DNA from: Teratosphaeria epicoccoides
Taxonomy: Eukaryota; Ascomycota; Dothideomycetes; Mycosphaerellales; Teratosphaeriaceae
Assembly: GCA_021401465.1 (NCBI GenBank)
Contig: JADDMT010000062.1
Coordinates: forward strand, 116,992-180,991
DNA: 64,000 bases
Direction of reading: 5' to 3'
A program made the position numbers and the translations under genes. The notes under the pieces were generated by a model that was not told the DNA's origin, made no database searches, and saw only the letters and a list, made by a program, of their open reading frames with translations. Every line of letters starts with the position of its first letter. The first letter of the stretch is position 1. Shown here in pieces: positions 1 through 11,177 of the stretch.

Positions 1-324
1 CCTCTAGACTCTTTAATCAAAAATGGCCTAACTTTCACATAGTCTAGTTTCTTAGTTAATCTCTAGGTTCTTAGATTCTTCGTTAGGAGGTAGACCTTAT
101 CCCCTCTCTTTAGCTAAGGTGCCATTTTTCGATTAGCGTTATACTATCCCGTGATCTTCTCTTAAGACTTAGCAATTAGCTCTTATAATTCCTTATGTAC
201 CTGCTTTAAGTCTTCTAAAGCGACTACTGCCTTATCTGCATGTAGATGTTATAAACACTATTCCCTAAACAGTCGCGGATGTTTCCTGAAATTAGCGAAG
301 AATAGTAATTATTTCGTAGTCTTA
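1..324 (-). pseudogene. Element E integrase C-terminal part (Ty3-type pol, interrupted)
   Basis: Read on the minus strand this continues the integrase of element E, whose other part ends at 47205. Across the junction the same frame runs through a typical integrase tail: a PFFANFRKHPR-like stretch, a long helical segment, and then a GDKVYLLTKN motif followed by KKLDYVKV, which is the GPY/F-type module near the C-terminus of Ty3/chromovirus integrases. Several in-frame stops (mostly TAG and TAA) break it. The window starts before the end of pol, so the 3' end of E and its 3' LTR lie to the left. Element A is inserted directly after 324. The family assignment is firm; the exact end is not visible. 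Confidence 0.8.
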
Positions 325-329
325 GATTA
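325..329. repeat. Target site duplication of element A (left copy)
   Basis: GATTA here pairs with GATTG at 47200-47204. The single difference is a G-to-A transition of the kind seen throughout the decayed repeats. Joining the flanks outside the duplication restores one continuous integrase frame of element E, which supports these borders independently. Confidence 0.8.
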
Positions 330-720
330 TAATATAGATGTATATGCTATATAATATGAGAATATCTCGTAGTATGACAGAGTAATCTGACCTTTTAATA
401 GGTACAAGACAGCGCTACTTTCTGCTTATTATAGAGGTAGCGCTAGAGGTACTTATAACCCCTAACGCCCCTTAATTAGGGAAAGCATGTCTAAGCCTAA
501 CCCCATAGGGGTACCGTAGGGTCAGGAAGCCCCTATAGGGGTACTATAGGGTTAGCGACATAGGGGCATCCCTATGTCAAGCACTAATCCTACTTAGACG
601 ACATATAAGCTAACGTATATACAAAGGACCCCCTTACTATGTATAGCAGGGTTACTACATACTAAGGGCAGGCATTAGAACCTATGCGGCTCTAATAGCC
701 CCCTAGTATTAACCGTATTA
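330..720 (-). repeat. 3' LTR of element A (391 bp variant)
   Basis: Read in reverse it matches the 360-bp LTR of element C from its TG to its CA end (here decayed to TA). It differs by a 31-bp internal duplication around the GGGGTACCGTAGGG block, which element D shares. It is followed at 721-740 by the complement of the polypurine tract. Confidence 0.9.
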
Positions 721-1522
721 CTGCCCCTCCTCCTATGAGGATGTCCCTAGCCTTACTAAGTAATACATGTAGAACGTATAGGGTACAGGATATAGCATAC
801 TTATACTATAGAAGAGTAAATAGGTAGATAGCCTACGTAACATGTGTTATGTATATACCTTAACATCTTTATAGTAAATACAGGACAGAGGTTACTAACT
901 TAGGCGGGTTTTTAATCTGTTACATGTTAGGCGGCTTTATAACACCTTCGCTTTATATGTAGGTCGAGATATTAGGAAACTACAAGCATGTACTTTAGTT
1001 AATCTTTGAAATTATAGGGCAAGTATATACGCTAGCTTTGCCAAGTAGCTTAGCCGTCCCTATTTAGTTGTGACTATAAAGAAATGTGTTATAAAACCTT
1101 AGGGCTAGTAGGAATATATGCAGATACTCTGCATGTACTACTTGAAATAGCAGGAGCGCGCTCCTAGCGCGGGTCTCGTTATATTTTAATGCTAGTAGAC
1201 TAGTACAAGTGTAGTTAGCACACATGCGTGACAGCCATGTTACCTTTTTTTGTATTATTTAGTCCCTATGTAAGTTAACTAAAGGTAGGTACTCTGCGCA
1301 TGTAGTTCGAGTTACTAGCTTAACGGTTATAGTAGGTAACAGGGGGGCTATTAGAGGGTATAAAAACCTCGTCGCTTTCCTAAACTTTCCTGTTTTAAAA
1401 CACTAGCATTAACCTCCGCTTCTACTTCGCTTAGCTTTTAACTTACTATGCCTATATGTCTAAACTAGAGCTTCTTCTTCTTTAATCAATCAATTAAGAT
1501 TAATTAACTCATCTTAGTAATA
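721..1522 (-). other. Element A 3' noncoding segment with polypurine tract
   Basis: This lies between the antisense ORF and the 3' LTR. Its first 14 bases are the complement of the purine run AGGAGGAGGGGCAG. The rest matches 17780-18563 of element C and 2778-3576 of element B in reverse orientation. I see no frame here. By position it would hold the promoter of the antisense ORF, and a GTATAAAAACCTC stretch near 1359 resembles a TATA box reading toward the antisense ORF, about 160 bp before its start. Confidence 0.6.
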
Positions 1523-2423
1523 ATAGCTTATATACTACAGACTAAGTTCGACACTACTCGCTCTACCTGCGATTGTCGCTTGTAATAACAATGCCTTAAC
1601 AGCCTTAGTAGCTAAGCTACACACATCTCTCCTCTATGTGTTAGTAAGGCGTCCCCTACCCGCAAGGTATACATGACCTATACTAACTAAAGCGTAGCTA
1701 AGATCTATATTAGCAGATTTAATAAGGGTAGTATCTACTACAATTATGTCAACTATAATAGCAAGCATCAAAAATGCCAAGACCTCCCTAAAGAGGTATA
1801 TAGTAAGTATAACTAGCTCTGCTATAACATTAATAACTTCTAGAGTACACGCGACAAGGGGATTACTAAAGGCACTCTAACTATAAACAGGCTACAGGCT
1901 AAGTACTATAAGGTAATCCCCTACCTACTTAGCGCTCTCTTGTGCTTTACTATAACTGCGAACTACTTACATAGCAGTGTTTACTTCGACTCTCTGCTAA
2001 CAGGTAAAAATGTTTGCCTAGGTCTAATCGTAGACTTAGTCTAGAAGATCTTAAAGGTGTTAACTGTTAGGGTTAAGACCTTTGCTATAGTATGCATATA
2101 GGATAGGTACCCTCTAAGGATAAATGCTAACTTTCTCTGCTAGGCTAACGTTAGCGTCGAGAAATATCTGACTAGCCGCTAGCGTTAGTAACTTGGGACC
2201 CTTGCCTCTATTAACAATGACTTTAAGACACAGATAATCTACAAGAAGGTCATCAAGCAATTTACTGTCCCTACTACTAAGGCTACACCCTAGCGTCATA
2301 CCGCGAGGCAGCCTGCCTCTAAGCTAGTCTAGAGGACTAAGCCGTAAGTTACTTACTTAAATCCTGTCGCGTGCGTATAGCTAACACATTGTAGCGCTAC
2401 TACCTATACTGCCTTAACGCTAC
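1523..2423 (+). pseudogene. Antisense ORF of element A, part 1 of 3
   Basis: This is the N-terminal 300 codons of the cysteine-rich antisense protein described under element C. The start ATG has decayed to ATA at 1523. Frame and order match C (complement of 16283-17779) and B (3577-5070), including the CNSKHQKC-like cysteine block and the segment around SLLTG. It carries many TAG stops. The ORF is cut at GCTAC (2419-2423) by element B, continues at 10632, is cut again by element C at 10768, and ends at 19407. Summing the three parts without the duplications gives about 500 codons, as in the other copies. Confidence 0.75.
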
Positions 2424-2777
2424 TAATATAGATATATATGCTATATAATATGAAAATATTTCGTAGTATGACAGAGTAATCCGACCTTTTAATAAGATAG
2501 CGCTACTTTCTGCTTATTGTAGAGGTAGCGCTAAAGGTGCTTATAACCCCTAACGCCCCTTAATTAGGGAAAGCATGTCTAAGCCTAACCCCGTAGGAGT
2601 ACTATAGGGTTAGTGACATAGAGGCATCCTATGTCAAACATTAATCCTACTTAGATAACATACAAGCTAATATATGTACGAAGGACCCCCTTGCTATATA
2701 CAGTAGGGTTACTACATGCTAAGGGTAGGCATTAGAACCTATGCGGCTCTAATAGCCCCCTAGTATTAACCGTATTA
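2424..2777 (-). repeat. 3' LTR of element B (354 bp)
   Basis: Matches the LTR of element C in reverse, lacks about 6 bp in the GGTACAAGACAG region, and carries many transitions. The terminal TG/CA have decayed to TA/TA. The complement of the polypurine tract follows at 2778. Confidence 0.9.
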
Positions 2778-3576
2778 CTACCCTTCCTCCTATGAGGATG
2801 TTCCTAGCCTTACTAAGTAATACGCGCAGAACATATAGGGTATAGAATGTAGCACGCTTATACTACGTAAGAGTAAATAGGTAGATAGCCTACATAACAT
2901 ATGTTATGCATATACCTTAACACCTTCGTAGCGAGTATAGGGTAGAGGCTACTAACTTAGGCGGGTTTTAATCTGTCATATGTTAGGTAGCTTTGCGACA
3001 CCTTCGCTTTATATGCAGATCAAGATATTAGGAAACTACAAGTACGTACTTTAGTTAATCCTTGAAATTATAGGGCAAGTATGCGCGCTAGCCTCGCTAA
3101 GTAGCTTAGCTGTCCCTATTTAGTCGTGACTGTAAAGAACATGTCGTAGAACCTTAGGGGTAGTAGGAATGTACGCGGACGCTCTACGCGTACTACTCGA
3201 AATAGCAGGAGCGTGCTTCTAGCGTAGGTCTTGCTATATTTTCATGCTAGTAGACTAGTATAAGTACGGTTAGTATACATGCGTAACAGCCGCATTATCT
3301 GTTCTTGCATTATTCGGTCCCCTTGTAAGTTAACTAAAGGTAGGTACTCTGCGTATGTAGTTTAGGTTACTAGCTTAACGGTTGTAGTAGGCAACAGGGG
3401 GGCTATTAGAGGGTATAAAAACCTCGTCGCTTTCCTAAACTTCCTATTTTAAAGTACTAACATTAACCTCTACTTCTATTTTGCTTAGCCTGTACCTTGC
3501 TATGTCTGCGGGTCTAAACTAGAGCTTCTTCTTCTTCAATTAATTAATCAAGATTAATTAACTTATCTTAGCAATA
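2778..3576 (-). other. Element B 3' noncoding segment
   Basis: Equivalent to 17780-18563 of element C. It contains the polypurine tract complement, a GTATAAAAACCTC stretch near 3413 that could be a TATA box for the antisense ORF, and an AATTAATTAATCAAGATTAATTAA run just before it. No coding frame is seen. Confidence 0.6.
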
Positions 3577-5070
3577 ATAGCTTATATGCTACAGACTAAA
3601 TTTAACGCTACTCGCTCTGCCTGTAATTGTCGCTCATGTTAACAATGCCTTGATAACCTTAGTAGCTAAGCTGCATACATCTCTCCTCTACGTGTTAGTA
3701 AGGCGTCCCCTACCTACAAGGTATGTGTAGCTTATACTAACTAAAGCGTAGCTAAGATCTACGTCAGCGGATTTAATGAGGGTAGTGTCTACCGCAATTA
3801 TGTCAACTATAATAGCAAGCATCAAAAATGCTAAGACCTCCCTAAAGAGGTGTATAGCGAGTATAACTAGCTCTGCTATAACATCGATGACTTCTAGAGT
3901 ACGCGTGACAAGGGGATTACTAAAGGTACTCTAACTATAAACAGGCTACAGGCTAAGTACTACGAGGTACTCGCCTACCTGCTTAGCGCCCTCTCGTGCT
4001 TTACCGCGACTACTAACTATTCTTACAGCGGTATTTACGACTCTCTGCTAACAGGCGAAAACGTTTATGTAGGTCTAATAGCAGACTTAGTTTAGAAGAT
4101 CTTAAAGGTGCTAACTGTTAGGGTCGAGACCTTCGCCATAGTACGCATATAGTGCGGGTACCCTCTAAGTATAAATGCTGACTTTCTCTGCTAGGCTAAC
4201 GTTAGCGTCGAGAAATATCCGACTAGCTGTTAGCGTTAGCAACTTAGGGCCCTTGCCTCTATTAACGATAACTTCGAGACGCGGATAATCCGCAAGAAGG
4301 TTATCAAGCAATTCACTGTCACTGCTACTAAGGCTACGCCCTAGCGCTGTACCGAGAGGCAGCCTGCCTCTAAGCCGGTCCTAAGGACTAAGCTATAAGT
4401 TACTTACTCGAATCCTGTCACGTGTATACAGCTAACACATTATAGCGCTGCTACCTATACTGCCTTGACGCTACTGTCTAAGAAGAAGAAGAAGGCTAGG
4501 GCTAAAATTAAGGTTAGTAATAAGGAAGCCGAACCTTCCCTACTTGCGATCCGTACTACATCCGCTAAGACGCTAAGGTACTAGCCTCTAGGCTAGATCT
4601 TTAAGGATAAGGAGGATAATGACATCTAGGATACCTTTAGTCCTAACGTAATCCCTTCGCGCTATAGTGTTACTATACTAGTTGCGCCTAAGGGAGACAC
4701 TAAGTCTAATGATGTAGTCGACACTTATGTCAAGAAGTGCAAGATAATCTTAAGGGCTAAGCGCAACAGCTATAAGCGCGCCTAAGTCTCTTCGCCTTCT
4801 AATGCTAAGGATAAGGTAGTTATCGCAACTAGGCGTAGTAAGGATGTCGCTAGCTCTCTAGCTACTATAGGCTCTAAAGACAAGCTCCCTTGTAACCTAC
4901 TAAAGAAGAAGATGCTAGCCTCTCTTTATGGCGTTACTACTCCTGTTACTCCTAGTCGCTTCGGGGTGTTTAGTAGACCCCGTGTAGGTAGGTAGTCCCT
5001 AGCGGACTATAACAAGAAAGACTCTTCTGCTTTAGGTTTAGTCAGGAAGCCCCTAACTAGTAGTCGCTAA
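3577..5070 (+). pseudogene. Antisense ORF of element B (cysteine-rich, about 498 codons)
   Basis: The same ORF as the complement of 16283-17779 in element C. From the position of the decayed start (ATA at 3577) to the TAA at 5068-5070 the length is 1494 nt, an exact multiple of three, so the copy has no net frameshift despite dense TAG stops. The cysteine-rich N-terminal part, the central segment and the basic C-terminal part follow in the same order as in C. It converges on gag-pol, whose frame ends at 5143, about 70 bp away. No known protein is recognised beyond the zinc-binding look of the cysteine cluster. Confidence 0.75.
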
Positions 5071-5142
5071 GCATTAGCTACAAAGCTAATCTAAGCATGT
5101 CTCTTGTTCTCCTTAGGTTTATTCTAGGTGTACCTTTAGGCA

Positions 5143-8100
5143 TTAATAATGTATAAGTAGGGCGTTTGCTTCTTGTTGTTACTTCGCGCGTTATACGCTA
5201 CATATACATGTGAAGAATTCTGCTCTAAAACTCTTATCTTCCTACAAATTAACCTTCTTAAGCCCTGCTTACGCCTCCTCTGCTCATCGAATTCACGAAT
5301 AGCTTCTAGAGCGTTCTTGTAGTCTTTAGCTAGAACCTATTATGTGTACTTAGGTAGGTATGCTTTCTACTTTACTAGATAGTACGTTATACCTTTACGT
5401 CGCATACTATCCTTAATACCCTTGACTTCCTACTCTTCCTTCTCTTCTACTACTAGTATTAGGTCCGCAGGCTCTTCGCCCTTACGCTATACCTATAGTT
5501 CGAGTAGAGATACGTAGAAGACATCATGCACATAGTATGACAATAGTAATAATAGCTAGTACGCCTATAAGCCTATTATGTCGCGTATCTAGAAGGGTCT
5601 GACGAACCTTAGCGTCATCTTCTTACTTAGAAGTTTCAACTTAAGATTCTTCGTTAATAGTAACACCTTCGTACTAACTGCATACTACATCAGTTTAGCA
5701 TAGGCGTTATTATGTTAAATCTAGGATTCTAAGGCCTTTTTCTAGTGTTCTATTAGCACTGAATGTATCTCGCGTATACGCCACGCTAATTCCGTGGCGG
5801 CTAGCACCCTCTCCTTAGAAGACTCGTCCTGAGGCAGTTCTAGGTGTATTTCTAGATCGAAGCTATAAAGAATCTAAAATAGCGACATGCGTATAGTAGC
5901 ATATATACTATTATTAACTGCAAATTCCGCCATAGGAATTACGTCAGCCTAGGCGTCCTAGTTCTTAGTATAGTAGTACTAAAGGTACTACTTAAGAGTC
6001 TAGTTCCTACGTTTAGTCTAACTATTAGTCTGCAGATAGAATGCTATACTTAGGTAGTACTTAACACGCGCCTTAAACATAAATTCTTGCTAGTATTTAC
6101 TAGTAAAGACAGAACCTTAATCTAATAGGATACTTCGGGGGACACTAAAGCGCTATATAACTTTGTTACGAAGTAGTTACACAAGCTTGCTACTTGTGCA
6201 CTTTTTCGTATATAGGATAAAGACATTTATCTTCGAGTTTTAGTAGACTACTATAAGGACAGCATTAACTACATTGCCTCTCTACTTTACTAGCAGCAAA
6301 TCAGTGATGAAATCCATGGTTAAGTATTACTATAGTCTCTCTAGTAGTAGGAGCGCCTAAGTATCGCCATAGGGGCGATAGCGCCGAGATTTGCTAATCT
6401 AGCACATCTAGCAGGATTTGACATAGTCAGAGACATCCTGTTCTAGCGTCAGCTACTAGTATTTGCGTCTAAGAAGTGCGTTTGTCTTCTCTACGCTAAA
6501 ATGACCCGCAAGTTTATTGTCATGATAAATACAGAGGAGCTACGAACAGAGTAGGTAGTTAGCGGGTACGTAGAGCCTATTATTAAAGTACTACAAGTCG
6601 CCTGACTTAGTCTAGTACTTTAGACCGCCTGCGGTATCCTAGAGGGCTACACCCTTATTAATTAACTCCGGTTCTTGCTCTTGTAACCGCTAAATAAGTC
6701 TCGAGACTTCTTGAAAGGGTTCTTTAGACATTACATGCTTACTACATGTAAGCTAGTTAACTACTACACAGATCGAGCTAGACGCGGTCGCTATAACCGC
6801 TAGATAGGAGGGTTCGTCGCTAGTAGAGGCTATAAGGCCCTATTAGACCTGCAGTCGACCTACAAGAGGAGCTAATAATAGATCGCTACTCTAAACTACA
6901 AGCTTCGTTTACAGCGTAGGGAGAAGCTGTTAGTTACCCTGCTCTATAGTGTCGTAGTCTAGTCGTTACGAAGGACTGTTAGCTAGATTCGTCTTTCTAG
7001 AACGATGCTAGATAACGAAGTCAAAGCTAGCAAGGAAAGTCGCCTACCTTGCTTGCTAACTACTTAGCTACTTTACGCCTATGAAGCCGCGAAGGTTATT
7101 ATAGTTAGTAAGTACCTTAATAGGGTACGCTACGCCTTCGAGGTAGTGTTAGTACTCCTTAAAGCTATTAATAACAGCTAAAAGCTCTTAGTTGTAAGTC
7201 TTGTAGTTAAGCTTAGCGCCCTACATCTTCCGCGACTAGAAGATAATTAGGTACTATCGCGTACTACCTTCGTGCGACTAGAGCTACGATATAATTACGG
7301 CTATTACGAATTTTGAAGTATTAGTCTCTATTCGGATCTTTGTAGTAGGGTCAAAGTGCCAAAGTATAGGCGTAGTTTAAAAAGCTGCTTTAAGTGTAGA
7401 GAAAGCCTTACTCTAAGCCTCCTCCTAAGGCACTATCCCTAGCTTTTTTCCTTAAATTGCGCCCTTTGCGAGAGCCGTAAGGGGGGCTACAATCTTCAAG
7501 TAGGATCGTATGAATCTGTAAAAGAAGTTAGTAAATCCTAGGAATACCTATACTTCTTAGAGGGTAGTTAGCTATAGCTACTCCGTAATTACAGACACCC
7601 TTTAGTTATCTATGATAACTCCTTCTATGGAGACGATGTCTCTAAGAAACTTCATCCTGTCTGTTAGGAATAAGTACTTCTTTAGGTTTGTATATAGAGC
7701 GAACTTGTAGAGCTATTTAAGTACTATCCTTAGATACTAAATATGCTCCTCCTTCGAGTTAGAGTAGACTAGTATATCGTCAAAATATACTACGTAGCAG
7801 GTGTTAACGAGGCCGGCTAGGGCCCGGTTAATATACGCTTAGAACATCGCTAGTACGTTAGTTAAGCTTAATAGCATTACTATATACTCAAAGTATCTAT
7901 ACTACATTCGGAACGTAGTCTTCTACTTGTTGCCCTTTCGGATTAGTATCTAGTAGTAGGCGTCCTTCGAGTTAATAGACAAGAAGATAGCGGCGCAACT
8001 AAGGCAGTCAAGCGTCTCGCTAATAAGTAGTAGGGGGCAGCGGTTCTTCTAAGTTACCGCGTTAAGGCCCCTATAGTTAACGTATAGGTAGAGCGTGTTA

Positions 8101-10217
8101 TCCTTCTTTAGGACGAATATAACTAACGATCTAGCCTCGCTGTCACTTCGTCAGATCTACGCGTTCCTTTACGCCTTGTAGAGGTAGTCTCGAAGTGTTT
8201 TAAGCTATAATTCCGACATAGGGTATAGAGGTTAATACAGAGGATTATAACCCTCCTTAAGGTTAATTGCATGTTCCGCGTCTAGGGCCTAGGCATAGGC
8301 TGTAGCCTCTACGTCGAAAATATCGGCGTATTCCTCTAACTTAGGCAGAAGGGTAACGTCTTCCTTAACATTCTGTATGTAGACTACATACACACATTAG
8401 ACCTTCTTCATGTCCTTATAGAAGCCATGTATGTCACGTATCCTTATTACAGGAACTTCGCCTATAGAGCTATAGAACTAATTGTTAGTAGCTCTATTAA
8501 CAATAACTCCCTGCTTGTAGCGCTAAGGGCGGCTAAGTAGGAGCTCCTTATTAGGAACGTCTTTAGCGTAGAAGACTTCGTTAGTCTCGCGCACTTCTCC
8601 TAAGGAGTCCGCGAGTTAGAGGCGCACGTTGTACGTGCCTTAAGCCGCTACGCCTTCGCCTTAAAAGGACTCCATAGTAGGTAGCAGGGCTCCTAGGATC
8701 GGCTTTAAACTAAGCTGTATGATTACCTGCTAGGGTATCACGTTAACCTCCGCAAGGTCGTCTAATATATAGTCTACTAGCTTAAGCAAGCTATTAACTC
8801 AGACCGTACTAGATAGGCGCTAGGCAGGCTACGAGTCTACACTATTAGCGACAGACAGCTTAGATACCCGTAGTAGCTATTTAGTTGTCTCGGGCTTGTC
8901 CTTCTCTAGCCTCCTCTCTAGGGAGGTTTTAGATACCTTGCTTACCTTCTTCCTATTACTTCGTTTAGGATAGCGAGCCGCCTAGTAGTCCCTCGCTCTA
9001 CAGATGTAGTAGCTGCTCGGAGGCTTCTCGCTACTGTCTTTAGGCTCGGAGGGCTTACTCCTCTAGAATGAACTACCGCGTTAGACATGACCCTTAGGGC
9101 GCTTGTAATAGCGGCCCTTTAGTAGGTCCTTAGGGCTTAAACGCTTATTATCCTTGCTACCTGATTTTCTATTTCGCTTCAAGGTAATCTCTATACATGT
9201 CATAAGGGACACGAGGTCTTGCCAAGTTGTCAGAAGTTCATGAAAAGTCATGATTATGTTCTAAAGATTGTCATTAAGCTTGACAAGTAGGTGCTATACG
9301 CGTTATGTCTTAGTATAGGGTAGCATCTGTCCCTCGAGTATAGCGAGGTAGGTAGCGAAGCTAGAGGTTATTTGTACCTTCCTCTGCTTAGCCTTCTTAT
9401 ACTTAACAGACATAGTAAGGGCATAGTTCCCTAGATCCTCGACCTAGTTAACATAGAACTAGCGAAAGTCTGCCTACGTATATGTTCTGTTATAGACCTG
9501 CATAAGGTTATACCGCTTATGCTAATTGTTACGAGGTTCCTTATCCTCTTCGAGCTACATTACACTAAAGGCAACTTGTTCGCCCTCTATAGAATAACCG
9601 CATAGGTTAAGCACAAAAACTGCCTTACATGCCTACAAGAAAGTTCGAGCCTCCTTGAAGGTATCTCCCTTAAATGGCTTTAGGTTACGTGCGTTATAAC
9701 TGCCTCCTAGTTAGCCTACTATAGCCCTAAATTCAAGCACTAGATTCGCAGGCATACACGGAGGGTCCGCGCCTACTAGTAAGTTGTCTTCGCGGGTCCC
9801 TAGCGTAAAATCTCGCTAGATTTCTTCGTCCGCTAGTTTATTAGTACTACTTATAGTAATGTCTTTGTCGTCCTCGCTGTTATCGCTACTAGAAGGGGTA
9901 CGGCTCTAGCTCTAGTTTATAAGGCAGTTCGCAACCTAATTAACAATCATGGCTATAAGGGCTAGGTCGACAGTTAGGGTTAGCTGTAGTCCCTATACGG
10001 TAGGTCTATTGCCTTGTCCGCTACGTAATTAGCCTCTAGCAGAACTGTCGCTTAATGTAGTATTACTCGTAGGGGGTACTTCTGCAGGCTAGTTACTTAG
10101 GCTAGCTTCGCCATTACAGGCGCTTACAATAGCACTTACTACGCGTTAGTTACGAGTTCGTAGTACTCTACACATACTTGCTACGCGTTAGTTGCAAGTT
10201 CATAGTACTCTAGACAT
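5143..10217 (-). pseudogene. gag-pol polyprotein of element B, decayed
   Basis: The minus-strand frame begins at the ATG complementary to 10215-10217, 50 bp inside the 5' LTR exactly as in C, and runs to a TAA near 5143. Order: gag with a CCHC knuckle (complement near 9010), protease, reverse transcriptase (YLDD-type site, complement near 7790), RNase H, integrase with its HHCC zinc module and catalytic core (MDFIT-like motif, complement near 6310), and a chromodomain at the C-terminus near 5350. It is full of TAG and TAA stops. The total length is not a multiple of three, so at least one small indel is present. It cannot encode protein as it stands. Confidence 0.85.
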
Positions 10218-10266
10218 ATCGTAGTATTCTCTACTAGACTACAAAGTAGGGGGGAGAAAGCAGAAC

Positions 10267-10626
10267 TAATATAGATATATATGCTATATAATATGAAAAT
10301 ATCTCGTAGTGTAACAGCGTAATCCGAACTTTTAATAGGTACAAGATAGTACTGCTTTCTACTTATCGCAGAGGTAGCGCTAAAGGTACTTATAACCCCT
10401 AACACCCTTCAATTAGGGAAAGCATGTCCGAGCCTAACCCTGTAGGGGTACCGTAGGGTTAGTGACATAAGGGCATCCTACGTCAAACATAAATCCTACT
10501 TAGATGACATACAAGCTAACGTATGTACGAAGGACCCCCTTGCTATGTGTAGCAGGGTTACTACATGCTAAGGGCAGGCATTAGAACCTATGCGGCTCTA
10601 ATAGCCCCCTAGTATCAACCGTATTA
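10267..10626 (-). repeat. 5' LTR of element B (360 bp)
   Basis: Aligns end to end with the element C LTR in reverse. The GCTAC after 10626 (10627-10631) repeats 2419-2423. The complement of a primer-binding site (GGGGGAGAAAGCAGAAC) stands just before 10267. Confidence 0.9.
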
Positions 10627-10631
10627 GCTAC

Positions 10632-10768
10632 TGTCTAAGAAGAAGAAGAAGGCTAGGGCTAAGATTAAGGTTAGCGACAAGGAAGCCGAACCTTCCCTGC
10701 TTGTAATCTACACTACGTCTACTAAGACGCTAAGGTATAAGCCTCTAAGCTAGATCTTTGAGGATAAG
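10632..10768 (+). pseudogene. Antisense ORF of element A, part 2 of 3
   Basis: A 137-bp piece of the antisense ORF left between the insertions of B and C. It encodes the lysine-rich stretch (four AAG codons in a row) and the acidic region after it, in phase with 1523-2423. The last five bases, ATAAG, are the left target duplication of element C. Confidence 0.75.
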
Positions 10769-11128
10769 TGATACGGTTGATACTAGGGGACCATTTGAAC
10801 CGCATAGGTTCTAATAGCCGCCCTTGGCATGCAGTGACCCTGCTACATATAGCAAGGGGGTCCTTCGTACATACGTTAGCTCATATGTCGTCCGAGTAGG
10901 ATCAGTTGTCGACGTAGGACGCCCCTATGTCGCTGACCCTACGGTACCCCTACGGGGTTAGGCTCAGACATGCTTTCCCTAATTAAGGAGCGTCAGGGGT
11001 TATAAGCACCCTTAGCGCCACCTCTGCGATAAGCAGAAAGCAGCGCTGTCTTGTACCTACTAAAAGGTCGGATTACTCTGTCACACTGCGAGATATTTTC
11101 ATATCATATAGCACATACATCTATATTA
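10769..11128 (+). repeat. 5' LTR of element C
   Basis: 360 bp, beginning TGATACGG and ending TATATTA (TATATCA in the 3' LTR). It carries a TATA box and the presumed transcript start. Confidence 0.95.
11001..11043 (+). promoter_or_regulatory. LTR core promoter and presumed self-primer
   Basis: TATAAG at 11001-11006 stands 34 bp upstream of AGAAAGCAG (11035-11043). That 9-mer is exactly complementary to CTGCTTTCT at 11132-11140, four bases after the LTR. In Tf1/sushi-type elements the first bases of the transcript fold back to prime reverse transcription at such a site. The spacing from the TATA box places the 9-mer about where the transcript should begin. The start site itself is inferred. 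Confidence 0.55.
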
Positions 11129-11131
11129 GTT

Positions 11132-11140
11132 CTGCTTTCT
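11132..11140 (+). other. Primer-binding site (self-priming type)
   Basis: CTGCTTTCT just inside the 5' LTR, complementary to 11035-11043 in the LTR. The site is kept in B (complement just before 10267) and in D (after 42407). I did not find an obvious tRNA 3'-end complement here. Confidence 0.55.
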
Positions 11141-11177
11141 CCCCCCTGCTTTGCAGTCTAGTAGAGAATACTACGAT

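Larger units (their letters stand above)
2424..10626 (-). mobile_element. Element B: full-length chromodomain Ty3-type LTR retrotransposon
   Basis: An 8.2-kb minus-strand copy with both LTRs (3' LTR 2424-2777, 5' LTR 10267-10626) and a GCTAC duplication on both sides (2419-2423 and 10627-10631). It is inserted in the antisense ORF of element A. The internal order is LTR, gag-pol on the minus strand, antisense ORF on the plus strand, polypurine tract, LTR, the same as in C. It is much more decayed than C: CG is often TA and CAG or TGG is often TAG, so it is probably older or has been mutated for more cycles. Confidence 0.9.

Noticed and set aside
330..2777. Tandem duplication or satellite, because the LTR plus antisense ORF appears twice in a row
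   Set aside because: The second unit starts at an LTR end flanked by a GCTAC duplication, so it is the 3' end of a separate inserted element (B).
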